From Streptomyces sp. R41 (lineage in GTDB: Bacteria > Actinomycetota > Actinomycetes > Streptomycetales > Streptomycetaceae), in assembly GCF_041053055.1 (NCBI RefSeq), contig NZ_CP163443.1, positions 8,787,001-8,851,000 on the forward strand: a stretch of 64,000 nucleotides of DNA, written 5' to 3'. How positions within the stretch are numbered: the first letter of the stretch is position 1; every line of letters starts with the position of its first letter. The notes under the pieces are model-generated. The model saw nothing but the letters and a program-made list of their open reading frames with translations, was not told the origin of the DNA and did not search any database. Shown in pieces: positions 33,850 to 42,793 of the stretch. The position numbers and the translations under genes are program-made.

Positions 33850-35334
33850 ATGAGCAACAACAGGGGCAGAGGGCTTCAGGCCAATGCCCTAGGTACGTTC
33901 GACACGGTGGTGATGGCGGTCGCGGGCAGCGCCCCCGCGTACTCGCTGGCCGCGACCACCGCGGTCCTCGTCGGCGCGGTGGGCCTCGCCAGCCCCGCGG
34001 CGCTCCTGTACTGCGCGATACCCATGCTGGGCATCGCGCTGGCCTTCAGCTACCTCGGCCGGATCGACGTCAACGCGGGTGCCAGCTACTCCTGGGTCGG
34101 CCGCACGCTCCATCCCTTCCTCGGCTTCATCAGCGGCTGGGCCCTGGTCATCTCCGCGACCATCTTCATGGTGGCCGGTTCGCTGCCCGCGGGCGCGATG
34201 ACGCTGTCCCTCTTCGACGAAGGGCTCGCCGACAACACCGCGTTGGCCACGGCGGTCGGCGCGGCGTGGTTCCTGGTCATGCTGTTCGTGGTGCTCGGCG
34301 GCGCCCGGCTCACCGTGCGCGCCCAGCTCGTCATGTCCGGTGTGGAGCTGGCCATTCTGGCCGTTTTCGCGGTCGGCGCCCTGCTGCACAGTGGCAACGC
34401 CCGTTCCTTCGAGTGGTCCTGGCTCGGCTTCAGCCACTTCGGCGGGGTGAGCGGCTTCGCGTCCGGCGCGCTCATCGCCGCCTTCTACTACTGGGGTTGG
34501 GACGTCACCAGCAACCTCAGCGAGGAGACCCGCGACAGCCGCCGCACCACGGGCCTGGCAGGCCTGATCGGTGTCGGTATCGTCTTCCTGCTCTTCGAGG
34601 TGTTCACCATCGCGGTGAATGTCATCCTCACCGACCAGCAGATCCAGGACAACGACGCCAACGTCCTCGGTGTGCTGGGTGAGGAGATCTGGCCGGGCTG
34701 GGGCGGCAAGCTGCTGATCGTCGCCGTGATGCTGTCCACCATCGCCACCCTGGAGACCACGCTCATCCAGGTCACCCGCTCTCTGTTCGCGATGGGCCGA
34801 GACCGCACGATGCCGACCGCGCTGGGCCGCGTGCACCGCAAGTGGAACACCCCGTGGGTCGCCATCGTCGTGGTCGGCGCGGTGGCCCTGGTGATGTTCG
34901 TGACCTCCAACGCCCTCGGCTCGGTCGGCGACATCCTCTCCGACGCCATCGCCGCGATCGGCCTGCAGATCGCCGTCTACTACGGCCTCGCCGGCATCGC
35001 CGTGGTCGTCGCCTACCGCAAGATGCTGCTGAAGTCTGTGTCCAACTTCCTCTTCGGCGGGCTGTGGCCCTTCCTCGGTGCCCTGTTCATGTTCTGGATC
35101 TTCGTCGAGTCGCTGGGCGACCTGAGCAGCGCGTCGATCGCGATCGGCATCGGCGGCATCGCCGTCGGCCTGATCCCCATGCTCTGGTACTGGAAGCGGG
35201 GCAGCGACTACTACCGGCCCGCGAAGCTCGACGCCACCCAGGTCGTCGAGACCGACTACATCCCCGACGGCTACTCCACCGCGGCGGCGACCGAACGGTC
35301 CCGCGTCCACGAGGGTCTCCCCACCGACTTCTGA
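33850..35334 (+). CDS. APC-superfamily amino-acid permease
   Basis: A 494-residue amino-acid/polyamine/organocation transporter with about 12 hydrophobic helices. Helix 1 carries the unwound substrate-binding pattern in VVMAVAGSAPAYSLAATTAV, and helix 6 region reads AFYYWGWDVTSNLSEE. Later MLSTIATLETTLIQVTRSLFAMGRD is typical of basic or aromatic amino-acid permeases. ATG 33850 fits the family N-terminus; the frame runs further upstream but reads unlike protein. It is followed after 10 bp by a gene of unknown function, probably on the same transcript. Substrate unknown. Confidence 0.87.
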   Translation: MSNNRGRGLQANALGTFDTVVMAVAGSAPAYSLAATTAVLVGAVGLASPAALLYCAIPMLGIALAFSYLGRIDVNAGASYSWVGRTLHPFLGFISGWALVISATIFMVAGSLPAGAMTLSLFDEGLADNTALATAVGAAWFLVMLFVVLGGARLTVRAQLVMSGVELAILAVFAVGALLHSGNARSFEWSWLGFSHFGGVSGFASGALIAAFYYWGWDVTSNLSEETRDSRRTTGLAGLIGVGIVFLLFEVFTIAVNVILTDQQIQDNDANVLGVLGEEIWPGWGGKLLIVAVMLSTIATLETTLIQVTRSLFAMGRDRTMPTALGRVHRKWNTPWVAIVVVGAVALVMFVTSNALGSVGDILSDAIAAIGLQIAVYYGLAGIAVVVAYRKMLLKSVSNFLFGGLWPFLGALFMFWIFVESLGDLSSASIAIGIGGIAVGLIPMLWYWKRGSDYYRPAKLDATQVVETDYIPDGYSTAAATERSRVHEGLPTDF

Positions 35335-35344
35335 GAGGGACCCG

Positions 35345-36307
35345 ATGGCGGGAGACCGCTTCACCCCCGACTTCGACCCCGACTGCGGGGACAGACCCCT
35401 CACCTCGGCCCGCCAGGACATCGTCATCGGCCGCTGGCAGGGACTGCGGGAGCTGCTGCGGGCCGGCAGCGCGGACTGGACGGTGCGCAGCCACCGGATC
35501 CGGCTGCTCGCGCCGGCCTGCGCCGGCAACTCCACGGTCGAGTCCTGGCTGGCCGCCGAACCCCGCAGCGCCGACGCGCTGGTGCTGCGGGCCGCGACCG
35601 ACGTGGCCCGGGCCTTCAACCTGGCCATCGCCGCGGGCCGGGGCGTGCCCATCGACCAGAACCGCATCGACCGGGCGGTGATGGCCTGCCTCCAGGCAGC
35701 CGAGGCCCACCCCGAGGACCCCACGCCCTGGATTTCCCTGATCTCCGTCGCCCGGCTCTATCCCTCCGGCGTACGCCGCCAGGAACTCGGCCGCTGGTGG
35801 GACGAACTGCACACCCGCGACCCGTACAGCATGGAGGGCCATCTCCAGATCCTGCACTACTACTCGTCCCGCTGGCACGGTACGCACGGCCTCATGTACG
35901 ACTTCGCCCGCGACGCGGCGGGGGTGGCACCGCCGGGCTGCGCGCTGCCCGTCCTGGTGCAGTTCGCCCGCGTCGAGGAGTACCGCTACATCCTCGACGG
36001 GGCGAAGGGACAGCGGGACGCCGTCGTCGGGCTCGGCCAGCACTGGAACCACGACGCGGCCGTCAGCGACGTACGGCGCACCTGGCAGCGCTGGATCGCG
36101 GCGCGTCCGGACGGCCCGGTGGCGCCCTGGGAGGTGCGCGACCTCAACTATCTGACGCATGCCGCCTGTTACGCCGGCACGGCGGACATCGCCACCGCGC
36201 TGTTCGCGATGATCGGGCGGCGGGCCAGCCGGACGCCGTGGTCGTACACCGGTGAGCCGGAGAAGGAGTTCGTGAAATGGCGTGAGCGGCCCTCGCGCGG
36301 GGTGTGA
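35345..36307 (+). CDS. Unknown cytoplasmic protein with helical repeat character
   Basis: A 320-residue protein without signal peptide or membrane segments. I do not recognise a firm family; the text (FNLAIAAGRGVPIDQNRIDRAV then ACLQAAEAHPEDPTPWISL, and MEGHLQILHYYSSRWHGTHG) resembles the TPR-like DUF4034 type found widely in Streptomyces. The helical pairs and conserved Trp/Tyr residues suggest a protein-protein interaction role. It starts 10 bp after the permease stop behind GAGAGGGA and likely shares its mRNA. The convergent nitroreductase-like gene begins its 3' end 7 bp away. Confidence 0.7.
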   Translation: MAGDRFTPDFDPDCGDRPLTSARQDIVIGRWQGLRELLRAGSADWTVRSHRIRLLAPACAGNSTVESWLAAEPRSADALVLRAATDVARAFNLAIAAGRGVPIDQNRIDRAVMACLQAAEAHPEDPTPWISLISVARLYPSGVRRQELGRWWDELHTRDPYSMEGHLQILHYYSSRWHGTHGLMYDFARDAAGVAPPGCALPVLVQFARVEEYRYILDGAKGQRDAVVGLGQHWNHDAAVSDVRRTWQRWIAARPDGPVAPWEVRDLNYLTHAACYAGTADIATALFAMIGRRASRTPWSYTGEPEKEFVKWRERPSRGV

Positions 36308-36314
36308 GCCGCGG

Positions 36315-37694
36315 TCAGGTGTCCCAGAGCTCGGCGTGCCCGCGATGCGCCGGGGTCAGCCCGTTCACGAAGAACCGGTCGTAGTACTCGCTCTCCACAT
36401 GGTGCGCCTGGAGCCAGATGCCCGGGACGTGGATCGCGTCCGTGTGCGCCGGGAAACGGCGATGCGTGCGGAGGATGTATTCGCAGATGTCCCGGGCGCA
36501 GTCGATGACTTGCTCGTCGTACTCACTGGCCTCGGCGAGATAGCGCTGCCCGTAGTCATCCTTGTAGATCCGCGCGAAGACGTCCTTGTCGGAGTACGTC
36601 CCGCCGGTGCCGAACTTGGCGGCGATGACCGCGTCCACCGCGTCCGACATCGACTTGTGCGTGGGCGGGCAGGCGGCGGCGATGAGCGGCTCGCCCTCGC
36701 GCGAGGTGAGCCCCACCGGATGCGAGCGCAGCGTCGCGTACGTGGGCAGCGGGACGTGCCAGCGCCACAGGTCGGCGAGGCGCCAGCGCGGGGTGACGAA
36801 GGTGAAGCCGAGCATCCTGCCGTACGCCCGCGAGAACTTGGGGTCGCCCAGGGCGATCTGCGGATTGATCGAGGCGTGGATCCAGGCGCCAAGACCCATC
36901 GCCTCGGCCGTGAGCATCAGGTTCTGCAGCAGCAGGTCCGCCTCGATCTGGGTGCGCATGGGGCCCAGCGCGCCGAGCGGGAGCTTCAGGTCCTTGTTCA
37001 GGAAGCCGTTTTGGACCCACTTCTTCACCCCGGCCGGGCGGTACAGGTTCCGGTCGTCGACGAGGGTCGGACGCGCTCCGTCCGGCTGCGTCAGCAGGTA
37101 CATCAGCGCGTTGATGTACTGGTGGGACAGGTCGACCACCGGCAGGAACACGGTGGTTCCGGGCAGGTTGGACAGGAACCGGTTCGAGTCGAGGTACGCC
37201 GGGAAGTCGCGCAGCCCCTGGGCGACGTCGAGGCGCTGGTCGAGGACCCGCACCTTCGACTCGCGGGCCCGCGCGACCAGGGTCTCGGCGTCGAACGGTT
37301 CGTGGGGTGCGGGCGGCAGCCTGCGCAGGAAGTACGTGCCCGTGTCGTTGATGAGGAAGAAGTGCGTGCCCTGCGCGTTGTCCGGGCTGCCGGCGGTCCG
37401 GCCCGTCATGGTCAGGTTGGGCTTGGCCATGATGGGCTTGCCGTCCCGCGGGTCCTCGAAGGGCCGGTCGGGCATGGTCAGCCCGGTGGAACCGGTGAGC
37501 GCGATGAGCACCGCCTCCTCCAGCTCCGACAGCGGCTGCTGGGTGTGAGTGGAGCGGTGGCTCATCGATCCGGCGGGCACCGACGCACCCCGGCTGACCC
37601 GGTGGGTGCGGCGGTGATACACCGTGTCCAGGAGTGGCCGTGTGAGGAGGTCGTCCAGTCCCGCGTGACCTGTCTGTACGTCAGCCGACGTCAT
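36315..37694 (-). CDS. Nitroreductase-fold protein linked to the dioxygenase gene
   Basis: A 459-residue protein with features of the FMN-binding nitroreductase fold: YHRRTHRVSRGASVPAGS near the start in place of the usual R-R-S-x-R, then the helix QIEADLLLQNLMLTAEAMGLG that forms the dimer core. The region between holds a long insertion, and the C-terminal 120 residues (DVFARIYKDDYGQRYLAEAS onward) are unlike standard nitroreductases. It would bind FMN and reduce a substrate with NAD(P)H. Its start overlaps the end of the upstream dioxygenase gene by 14 bp, so both are made together; it could reduce a hydroperoxide-, aldehyde- or enone-type product. Function inferred. Confidence 0.65.
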   Translation of the reverse strand: MTSADVQTGHAGLDDLLTRPLLDTVYHRRTHRVSRGASVPAGSMSHRSTHTQQPLSELEEAVLIALTGSTGLTMPDRPFEDPRDGKPIMAKPNLTMTGRTAGSPDNAQGTHFFLINDTGTYFLRRLPPAPHEPFDAETLVARARESKVRVLDQRLDVAQGLRDFPAYLDSNRFLSNLPGTTVFLPVVDLSHQYINALMYLLTQPDGARPTLVDDRNLYRPAGVKKWVQNGFLNKDLKLPLGALGPMRTQIEADLLLQNLMLTAEAMGLGAWIHASINPQIALGDPKFSRAYGRMLGFTFVTPRWRLADLWRWHVPLPTYATLRSHPVGLTSREGEPLIAAACPPTHKSMSDAVDAVIAAKFGTGGTYSDKDVFARIYKDDYGQRYLAEASEYDEQVIDCARDICEYILRTHRRFPAHTDAIHVPGIWLQAHHVESEYYDRFFVNGLTPAHRGHAELWDT

Positions 37695-40569
37695 CCGAGC
37701 CTCCGTCGCCGCTCGGCCGCACCGACCGCCACGGCGCGAACGCGCTCGCCCCGCGCGGCATCAGCGCCGCCAGCTCGGGGCAGTGCCGCAGGATGACGGA
37801 GTTCATGCCGCCCTTCTCGACCCAGTCGATGCCGAGCGGTGTGTAGATCTCCGGCCGGTAGTCGACGTTCAGGAAGCGGTCGCTCTGCAGGCGCCGGGTG
37901 GCCATCAGGATGAAGATCCGGAACGCGGTGTCGCTGAAGCCGAAGCCCTCCGGCGGGTTCTCGGCGAAGAGCCCGACCACGGTGTCGATCTCGTCGACCG
38001 AGCGGTAGACCTCCTTGAGCCGGGCCAGCGTCTCCGCGTTCTGCGTCAGCTCCTCGAAGGAACGGATGCGCTGTTTGTGCAGGCCCGCGCGGAAGTCGTT
38101 GTAGCGCGGGACACCGCGCCGCCGGGTCCGTACGAGGTCCACGACCGACAGGTCGATGATCTCGCCGTCCCGCTCGAACTGCTGGAGCGAGCGGGGGTAG
38201 TTGTGCAGCGTGATCGCGCCCGGGTGGGCGATGCCGAACGAGTACAGCGTGTTGGCGAGCCCTGTCTTGCGGATCTGTGACTCGGCCGCACCGCCCTGGA
38301 TGTCCAGGAAGCCCACGGTCTCCAGGCGCTGCCCGAAGTGGTGCTCGCGCAGCTCGAAGTCGTCCGGGATCAGTGGGTGCATGCGGTAGACGGTGACGAA
38401 GTCCTCGGTGAGCGAGTACGGCGCCGCGTGGTGGTCCGGCAGCGTCTTCGGGATACCGGTCAGCGAGTGCGCCTCGAAGAGCCACAGGCCCAGCTGGTTC
38501 AGCCAGTTCTTCGGCGGGCCCTGCCAGTTGGTGTGCAGCCCGATGTCGATCGCCTCGGTCGCGAGGATCGCCGGGGTCCATTCCACCGTGTGGATCTTCG
38601 CGATCAGCGCGGAGACCACCAGCCGCGCCGTCTGATAGATCCGCTCCTCGCTCAGCGACGGATACTCGGCGCGCAGCGCGTCGCACACCGCGTTGTGCTC
38701 GCGCGCGAAGAGCGTGTGCATCGCGCTGAGCCCCATCCACCAGCTCTCGTTGAAGCCGGTGAGCGGAATGCCGTTCGAGCCCGACGGCAGGTGGCCGTCC
38801 TCAAGGCGGAGTTTGGCACCGCCGTCCGGCTCGCGCAGGAACCGCGCGGTCTGCTCGTCCTCGCCGTACACCTCGGAGCCGTCCCACCAGTGCGAGGCGA
38901 CGTTGCCGAAGAGGATCGGCGGCCGGTTGCCGGGCTGTTCGAGGCCCTCGTTCTCCGCGAACCGCATGACATTCTCGGGCGGCCCGCCGGGCGTGTTGTG
39001 CCAGCCTCCGCCGCCGGGCGGCAGCGGCACCTCGACCTGGCGCTCGCCGGGCTTGTAGCGGCGGTGGTTGACCCAGTCGTGCACCTGGAACTGGATCCAC
39101 GCGGCCGCCAGGATGTTGAGCGACGTCGCGGGCACGAAGCTCTCGCGGTGGAGGAGTTGGCGGCTGACCGTGACCGGGTTGGGCGTGTCGAACAGGTCGG
39201 GGCGGTAGTCCGGCTTCAGATTGCGTCCGAAGGCCGAGCCGACGGCACCCATCCTCGGTGCGGACAGATCGTTGTACGCCCCGTCGTAGGAGCGCTCGGA
39301 GCGCAGCCGCTCGGGGATGGGCTCCGGCACGGGCTGCGCCTTCGGCGGTGCCTCCCGGACCTCGGTGTCGATCAGGTTCAGCCGGCGCAGCACCTTGCGC
39401 AGGAACACCAGGTTCAGCAGGCTCAGCTGCAACGGCAGGCGGTGCCAGGGCACATACCGGTTCAGCAGCGCGAAGGCCGCACCCATCGGCGGGCCGAGCA
39501 GCCTGTTCTGCAGGGGTTCCTCCGTCACGAACCGCAGGCCCAGCCGATGTGTGCTGCTCGCCTGGTACGCGGCCTTCCTGGCCCGGTTGATATTGCCGAG
39601 CGGGCGGAAGTCGTCGGTCGTGTACCAGGGGTTGAAGGCGAGGTCCTCGATCCGGCGGGCGGCGGCGCGGGCCTCGGCGCTGTTCAGGTCCTGGCCGGGG
39701 ATGGTGAGCCGGGCGATGGCCACCGCGGGCGCGAGGGCGTCCTTCCACTCCACCGAGGCGTCCTCGATCGGGGTGTGCCGTTCGTCGACGTAGCGCTGTA
39801 CGCACAGCTCGAAGACGACGTCCGCCTTGGCCAGCCGTGCGGCGATCTCACGGTGCAGGAACTCCGGGTCACTGCGTTCGGGGGTGGCCGCCGGTGGGCT
39901 CCCTGGTGCCGGACGCAGCAGATAGCGCACCGGACCCGCGTCGCCCCACAGGATGGCGCCCCGGCTCCAATACGTCTCACTGGCAAGAGAGTTGACCGTG
40001 TGCCGCGTCGCCGCCTGGACATTGCGGCGCATCCGGTTCGCGGTGCCGAGCCCCACCGCGAGCGGCAGCTTCACGAACAGTCCGAACGCCTTCTGCAGGG
40101 GACTGCGGGCGCCCGCCATCGCCTTGGCGAAGGCCACGAACTCACGGGCGTCGCGGGCGTGCGAGACCGGATAACTCGTCGCGAGGAGGTCATGGCTCTC
40201 GCCCTCCGACACCCGAACCCGCACGGCCGCGCCCCGCAGGTCGGGCGATCCGTCGCCCTGCCGGACGCCGCTCGCGTTCGACAGCCGTACCGTCGCCGGA
40301 TACTCGGCGCCCGGCTGGGCGAAACCGCTGCGCAGGGCCGCGGGCAGATCGTCGTGGAAGCGCAGCCGCGCGTTCTCCACGGCCACCGGGGCCTTGGCAT
40401 GGAAGGCACGGGAGATCCCGCCGCCACCCGCCCGCCGGTTCTTGACCTGCACCTCCATCAGCTCGCGGGCCAGCCGCTCGAACACCAGCCGTTCCGCCTC
40501 GGGACTGCCGCCTTCGTACCGCTCGTACTGCTGTTCGCGCTGCTGTTCGTACTGCCCGGTCTCGGCCAT
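37681..40569 (-). CDS. Catalase-like / fatty-acid alpha-dioxygenase fusion protein
   Basis: A 962-residue two-haem protein. Residues 1-400 are catalase-related: AFHAK supplies a distal His57, and GNINRARKAAYQASSTHR a likely proximal Tyr335. Residues about 420-962 match animal-type haem peroxidases, closest to plant alpha-dioxygenases: AAAWIQFQVHDWVNH has distal His497, FAREHNAVCDALRAEYP and ARLVVSALIAKIHTVEWTP follow, and VYRMHPLIPDD gives the catalytic Tyr728 and proximal His731. Alpha-dioxygenases add O2 at C2 of fatty acids to form 2-hydroperoxides; catalase-like partners (as in coral and cyanobacterial lipoxygenase fusions) rearrange hydroperoxides. ATG 40569 has GAAGGA upstream. A lipase gene diverges from it. 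Confidence 0.88.
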   Translation of the reverse strand: MAETGQYEQQREQQYERYEGGSPEAERLVFERLARELMEVQVKNRRAGGGGISRAFHAKAPVAVENARLRFHDDLPAALRSGFAQPGAEYPATVRLSNASGVRQGDGSPDLRGAAVRVRVSEGESHDLLATSYPVSHARDAREFVAFAKAMAGARSPLQKAFGLFVKLPLAVGLGTANRMRRNVQAATRHTVNSLASETYWSRGAILWGDAGPVRYLLRPAPGSPPAATPERSDPEFLHREIAARLAKADVVFELCVQRYVDERHTPIEDASVEWKDALAPAVAIARLTIPGQDLNSAEARAAARRIEDLAFNPWYTTDDFRPLGNINRARKAAYQASSTHRLGLRFVTEEPLQNRLLGPPMGAAFALLNRYVPWHRLPLQLSLLNLVFLRKVLRRLNLIDTEVREAPPKAQPVPEPIPERLRSERSYDGAYNDLSAPRMGAVGSAFGRNLKPDYRPDLFDTPNPVTVSRQLLHRESFVPATSLNILAAAWIQFQVHDWVNHRRYKPGERQVEVPLPPGGGGWHNTPGGPPENVMRFAENEGLEQPGNRPPILFGNVASHWWDGSEVYGEDEQTARFLREPDGGAKLRLEDGHLPSGSNGIPLTGFNESWWMGLSAMHTLFAREHNAVCDALRAEYPSLSEERIYQTARLVVSALIAKIHTVEWTPAILATEAIDIGLHTNWQGPPKNWLNQLGLWLFEAHSLTGIPKTLPDHHAAPYSLTEDFVTVYRMHPLIPDDFELREHHFGQRLETVGFLDIQGGAAESQIRKTGLANTLYSFGIAHPGAITLHNYPRSLQQFERDGEIIDLSVVDLVRTRRRGVPRYNDFRAGLHKQRIRSFEELTQNAETLARLKEVYRSVDEIDTVVGLFAENPPEGFGFSDTAFRIFILMATRRLQSDRFLNVDYRPEIYTPLGIDWVEKGGMNSVILRHCPELAALMPRGASAFAPWRSVRPSGDGGSDDVG

Positions 40570-40699
40570 CGGTCGTTTCCTTCGTACGGATGCGTACGGG
40601 ACAGGGGCCAGCACGCTACCGGCGGCCCGGAGCGCCCACAGCGGGGGTTCCCGCCGATGTGCGCCCCCTTGTCACCTCTACGAACAATTAGACGAAAAG

Positions 40700-40717
40700 T
40701 GACGTGCGCGCACGTCA
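40700..40717. promoter_or_regulatory. 18-bp perfect palindrome between dioxygenase and lipase genes
   Basis: TGACGTGCG-CGCACGTCA is a perfect palindrome in the 375-bp divergent region (40570-40944), 131 bp from the dioxygenase start and 228 bp from the lipase start. It is a strong candidate operator for both. No gene was seen in the rest of the region. Confidence 0.6.
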
Positions 40718-40944
40718 AGGAGGCGAGGGCGCGGGCGGCCGGCCGGGGTGCGCGCCCCGTGAACGCCGTTGCTCCCCAGCAACCCCACCCGGCGGCCGGC
40801 GGGGTGGCCGGGGAGCGATGGGTGACCGGGGGTACGCCGGTCGACGGATTCACAACGCGGGGGTGCGCTCGCCAGGCTGGACACCCACCCCGGCACGCCG
40901 CGGGAGCGCGCCGGGGCGTCCGCTGTGATCCGGGGGAGAGCGCC

Positions 40945-42237
40945 ATGCGCGACGACGACTACGCCAAAGGGCCCGGCTTCGCCGAGCTGCGCCCGCTGAA
41001 GCCCGACATCGAACCGGGCCCGACCGGCTTCCCGGTCTACCCCGACCTGGTGGAACGCCTGGTCGAGGACAAGGCCCAGCCCGACCCCGACGGAGTCGTC
41101 CCGCACACCCTGGCGACCTGCGCGGCGTACTCGTACGCGGGATTCGCCCAGCGGAGTGACCCACGGACCGTCGCCACGATCATGGCGCGGCTGGGTCTGG
41201 AGGAGAACAGCTGCCGCGTGTTCGAGCAGCGCGTGGACGCGATGTACATCGCCTCGGCCGCGTATCTGATCCAGGACAAGGACCGCCGGGTCGCGATCCT
41301 CTGCTACCGGGGCACCCAGCCCGAGGACATCATCAGCATCCTCACCGACGCCGATGTACGGCCCGAGATGCTCTCCGTGGAACTGGAGGGGCAACGGTAC
41401 GAGGTCCACGCGGGCTTCTACCGCAACATCCGCGCCACCCGCCATCTGATCGTCGAGGCCCTGGAGCGCGCACTGCGCGGCGAGTCGGTGATCCCCGGCG
41501 AGGAGGGCACCCGCGGTGACGGTCTGGAGGCGCTATACATCACCGGTCACAGCCTCGGGGGCGCGATGGCCGCCCTGATGGGTGTGGTGCTGGCCCACGA
41601 ACCCCGTTACCGGCGCATCGCCGAGAAGCTCAAGGCCGTCTACACCTTCGGCCAGCCCATGGTCGGCGGCCCCGATTTCGCCCGCGTCTGCGAAGAGTCG
41701 ATCGGGCCCCATGGCGTGCATCTGCTGCGCGACCGGCTGATCCGCTACATCTTCGACCGCGATGTCGTCCCCGCGCTGCCGCCCCGGCCGGTCGGCCCCT
41801 ACGCGCCGTTCGGCCGGGAGTTCCACTACCGCAGGCCGCGCGGACCGATGGACACGGCCCTCACCTTCGCGGCCGACGCGGCGATCGAGGCCGTCTCACT
41901 CCCCGGCGAGCTGCTGCGCACCATGGCGAGCCGGCCGATGGCGGGCTGGGACGAACTCGGCGTCCGGGTCACCGAATCGGTCCGGCGGTCGCTGCGCCCG
42001 CTGCTGGGCGCGCGTGCGGACGGCTGGAGCGAGAACACTGCACCGGGCCTGCACTATCCGCAGATGGACAGCCTCGCGGGCCTCGCCGTCGTGGCGCCGC
42101 TCGCCTTCTTCGCCACCCGGCTCGCGCTGACCCGCACCCTCCCGTTCAAGTACTCCTTCGACGACCACGGCCCCGGCCACTACGTCAACGCACTCGCCCC
42201 GCCGGGGGTGTTGAGCGAGTTCGGAGACGTGCTGTAG
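40945..42237 (+). CDS. Class 3 lipase family protein
   Basis: A 430-residue lipase-3-family hydrolase. The nucleophile elbow is YITGHSLGGAMAALMG (Ser203), preceded by the strand VAILCYRGTQPEDIISILTDA with the usual R-G-T, and followed by VYTFGQPMVGGPDFA and FDRDVVPALPP, whose Asp residues fit the catalytic triad region; HYVNALAPPG may give the His. No signal peptide is visible, so it probably works on cellular lipids. GGGGGAG precedes ATG 40945. It diverges from the dioxygenase fusion and could release the free fatty acid that enzyme uses. Confidence 0.85.
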   Translation: MRDDDYAKGPGFAELRPLKPDIEPGPTGFPVYPDLVERLVEDKAQPDPDGVVPHTLATCAAYSYAGFAQRSDPRTVATIMARLGLEENSCRVFEQRVDAMYIASAAYLIQDKDRRVAILCYRGTQPEDIISILTDADVRPEMLSVELEGQRYEVHAGFYRNIRATRHLIVEALERALRGESVIPGEEGTRGDGLEALYITGHSLGGAMAALMGVVLAHEPRYRRIAEKLKAVYTFGQPMVGGPDFARVCEESIGPHGVHLLRDRLIRYIFDRDVVPALPPRPVGPYAPFGREFHYRRPRGPMDTALTFAADAAIEAVSLPGELLRTMASRPMAGWDELGVRVTESVRRSLRPLLGARADGWSENTAPGLHYPQMDSLAGLAVVAPLAFFATRLALTRTLPFKYSFDDHGPGHYVNALAPPGVLSEFGDVL

Positions 42238-42254
42238 CCGGGGCCGCCCGAGGC

Positions 42255-42710
42255 CTACAGGTCGAACTCGTGCGGCGGCAGGTCGAGTGCGAAGCACGCC
42301 TCCCGCACGACGGCCTGCTCGGTCTTGTCGAAGTCGCCGTCGGCGCCGCCGATGACGATGCCGATCTGGATGACGGCACGCGCCTCGGCGGGCTTCTTCT
42401 TGGCCTTGGCGATCTCCTGGAGCACGCTGACCTTGCCGAAGGCGAAGTCGGCCGTCAGCTTGTTCAGATTGTCGTCGAAGCGTCGCTGGAGGTCGGTGGC
42501 GTCGAAGTTCTGCAACACCTCGTTCGTGGCGATGAGCTGGGCGACGCGCTGCCGCTCGGACGGGTCGATCGATCCGTCCGCCGCCGCCACGAGTGCGCAC
42601 ATCGCCATGCTCGCGTCGCGGAAGGCACCGCTCTTGAGATCGTTCTTCTTCGCCACGAGCTGGGTCTGCATCGTCGACGCGGACTCCTTGATGCGGTCCC
42701 ACAGGGCCAT
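42255..42710 (-). CDS. TerB-family tellurite-resistance-like protein
   Basis: A 151-residue TerB homologue: MALWDRIKESASTMQTQLVA, then MAMCALVAAADGSIDPSERQR and IGIVIGGADGDFDKTEQAV, the two acidic calcium/metal-binding-like loops of the family, ending LDLPPHEFDL. TerB proteins belong to membrane-associated stress complexes together with TerC and TerD; none of those is present here. ATG 42710 fits the family N-terminus, though the frame stays open to 42824. The convergent lipase gene ends 17 bp away. Confidence 0.88.
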   Translation of the reverse strand: MALWDRIKESASTMQTQLVAKKNDLKSGAFRDASMAMCALVAAADGSIDPSERQRVAQLIATNEVLQNFDATDLQRRFDDNLNKLTADFAFGKVSVLQEIAKAKKKPAEARAVIQIGIVIGGADGDFDKTEQAVVREACFALDLPPHEFDL

Positions 42711-42735
42711 GAGAACTCCATACGTAGTCGAAGGC

Positions 42736-42793
42736 CCGGCCCGCCCGAGCGGGCGGGCCGGAACCTCTTCGGTTTCTACAGCACCGTAGAAAC
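42736..42793 (-). terminator. Double hairpin ending the pentose-phosphate operon
   Basis: An 11-bp GC stem with loop GAGC (42736-42746 with 42751-42761) is preceded, in the reading direction, by an 8-bp stem GTTTCTAC/GTAGAAAC (42772-42779 with 42786-42793) that overlaps the stop codon of the histidine phosphatase gene. Confidence 0.7.

Noticed and set aside
38338..40944. Upstream extension of the lipase frame across the dioxygenase gene
   Set aside because: The extension is antisense to the catalase/dioxygenase fusion; a good start with GGGGGAG lies at 40945.
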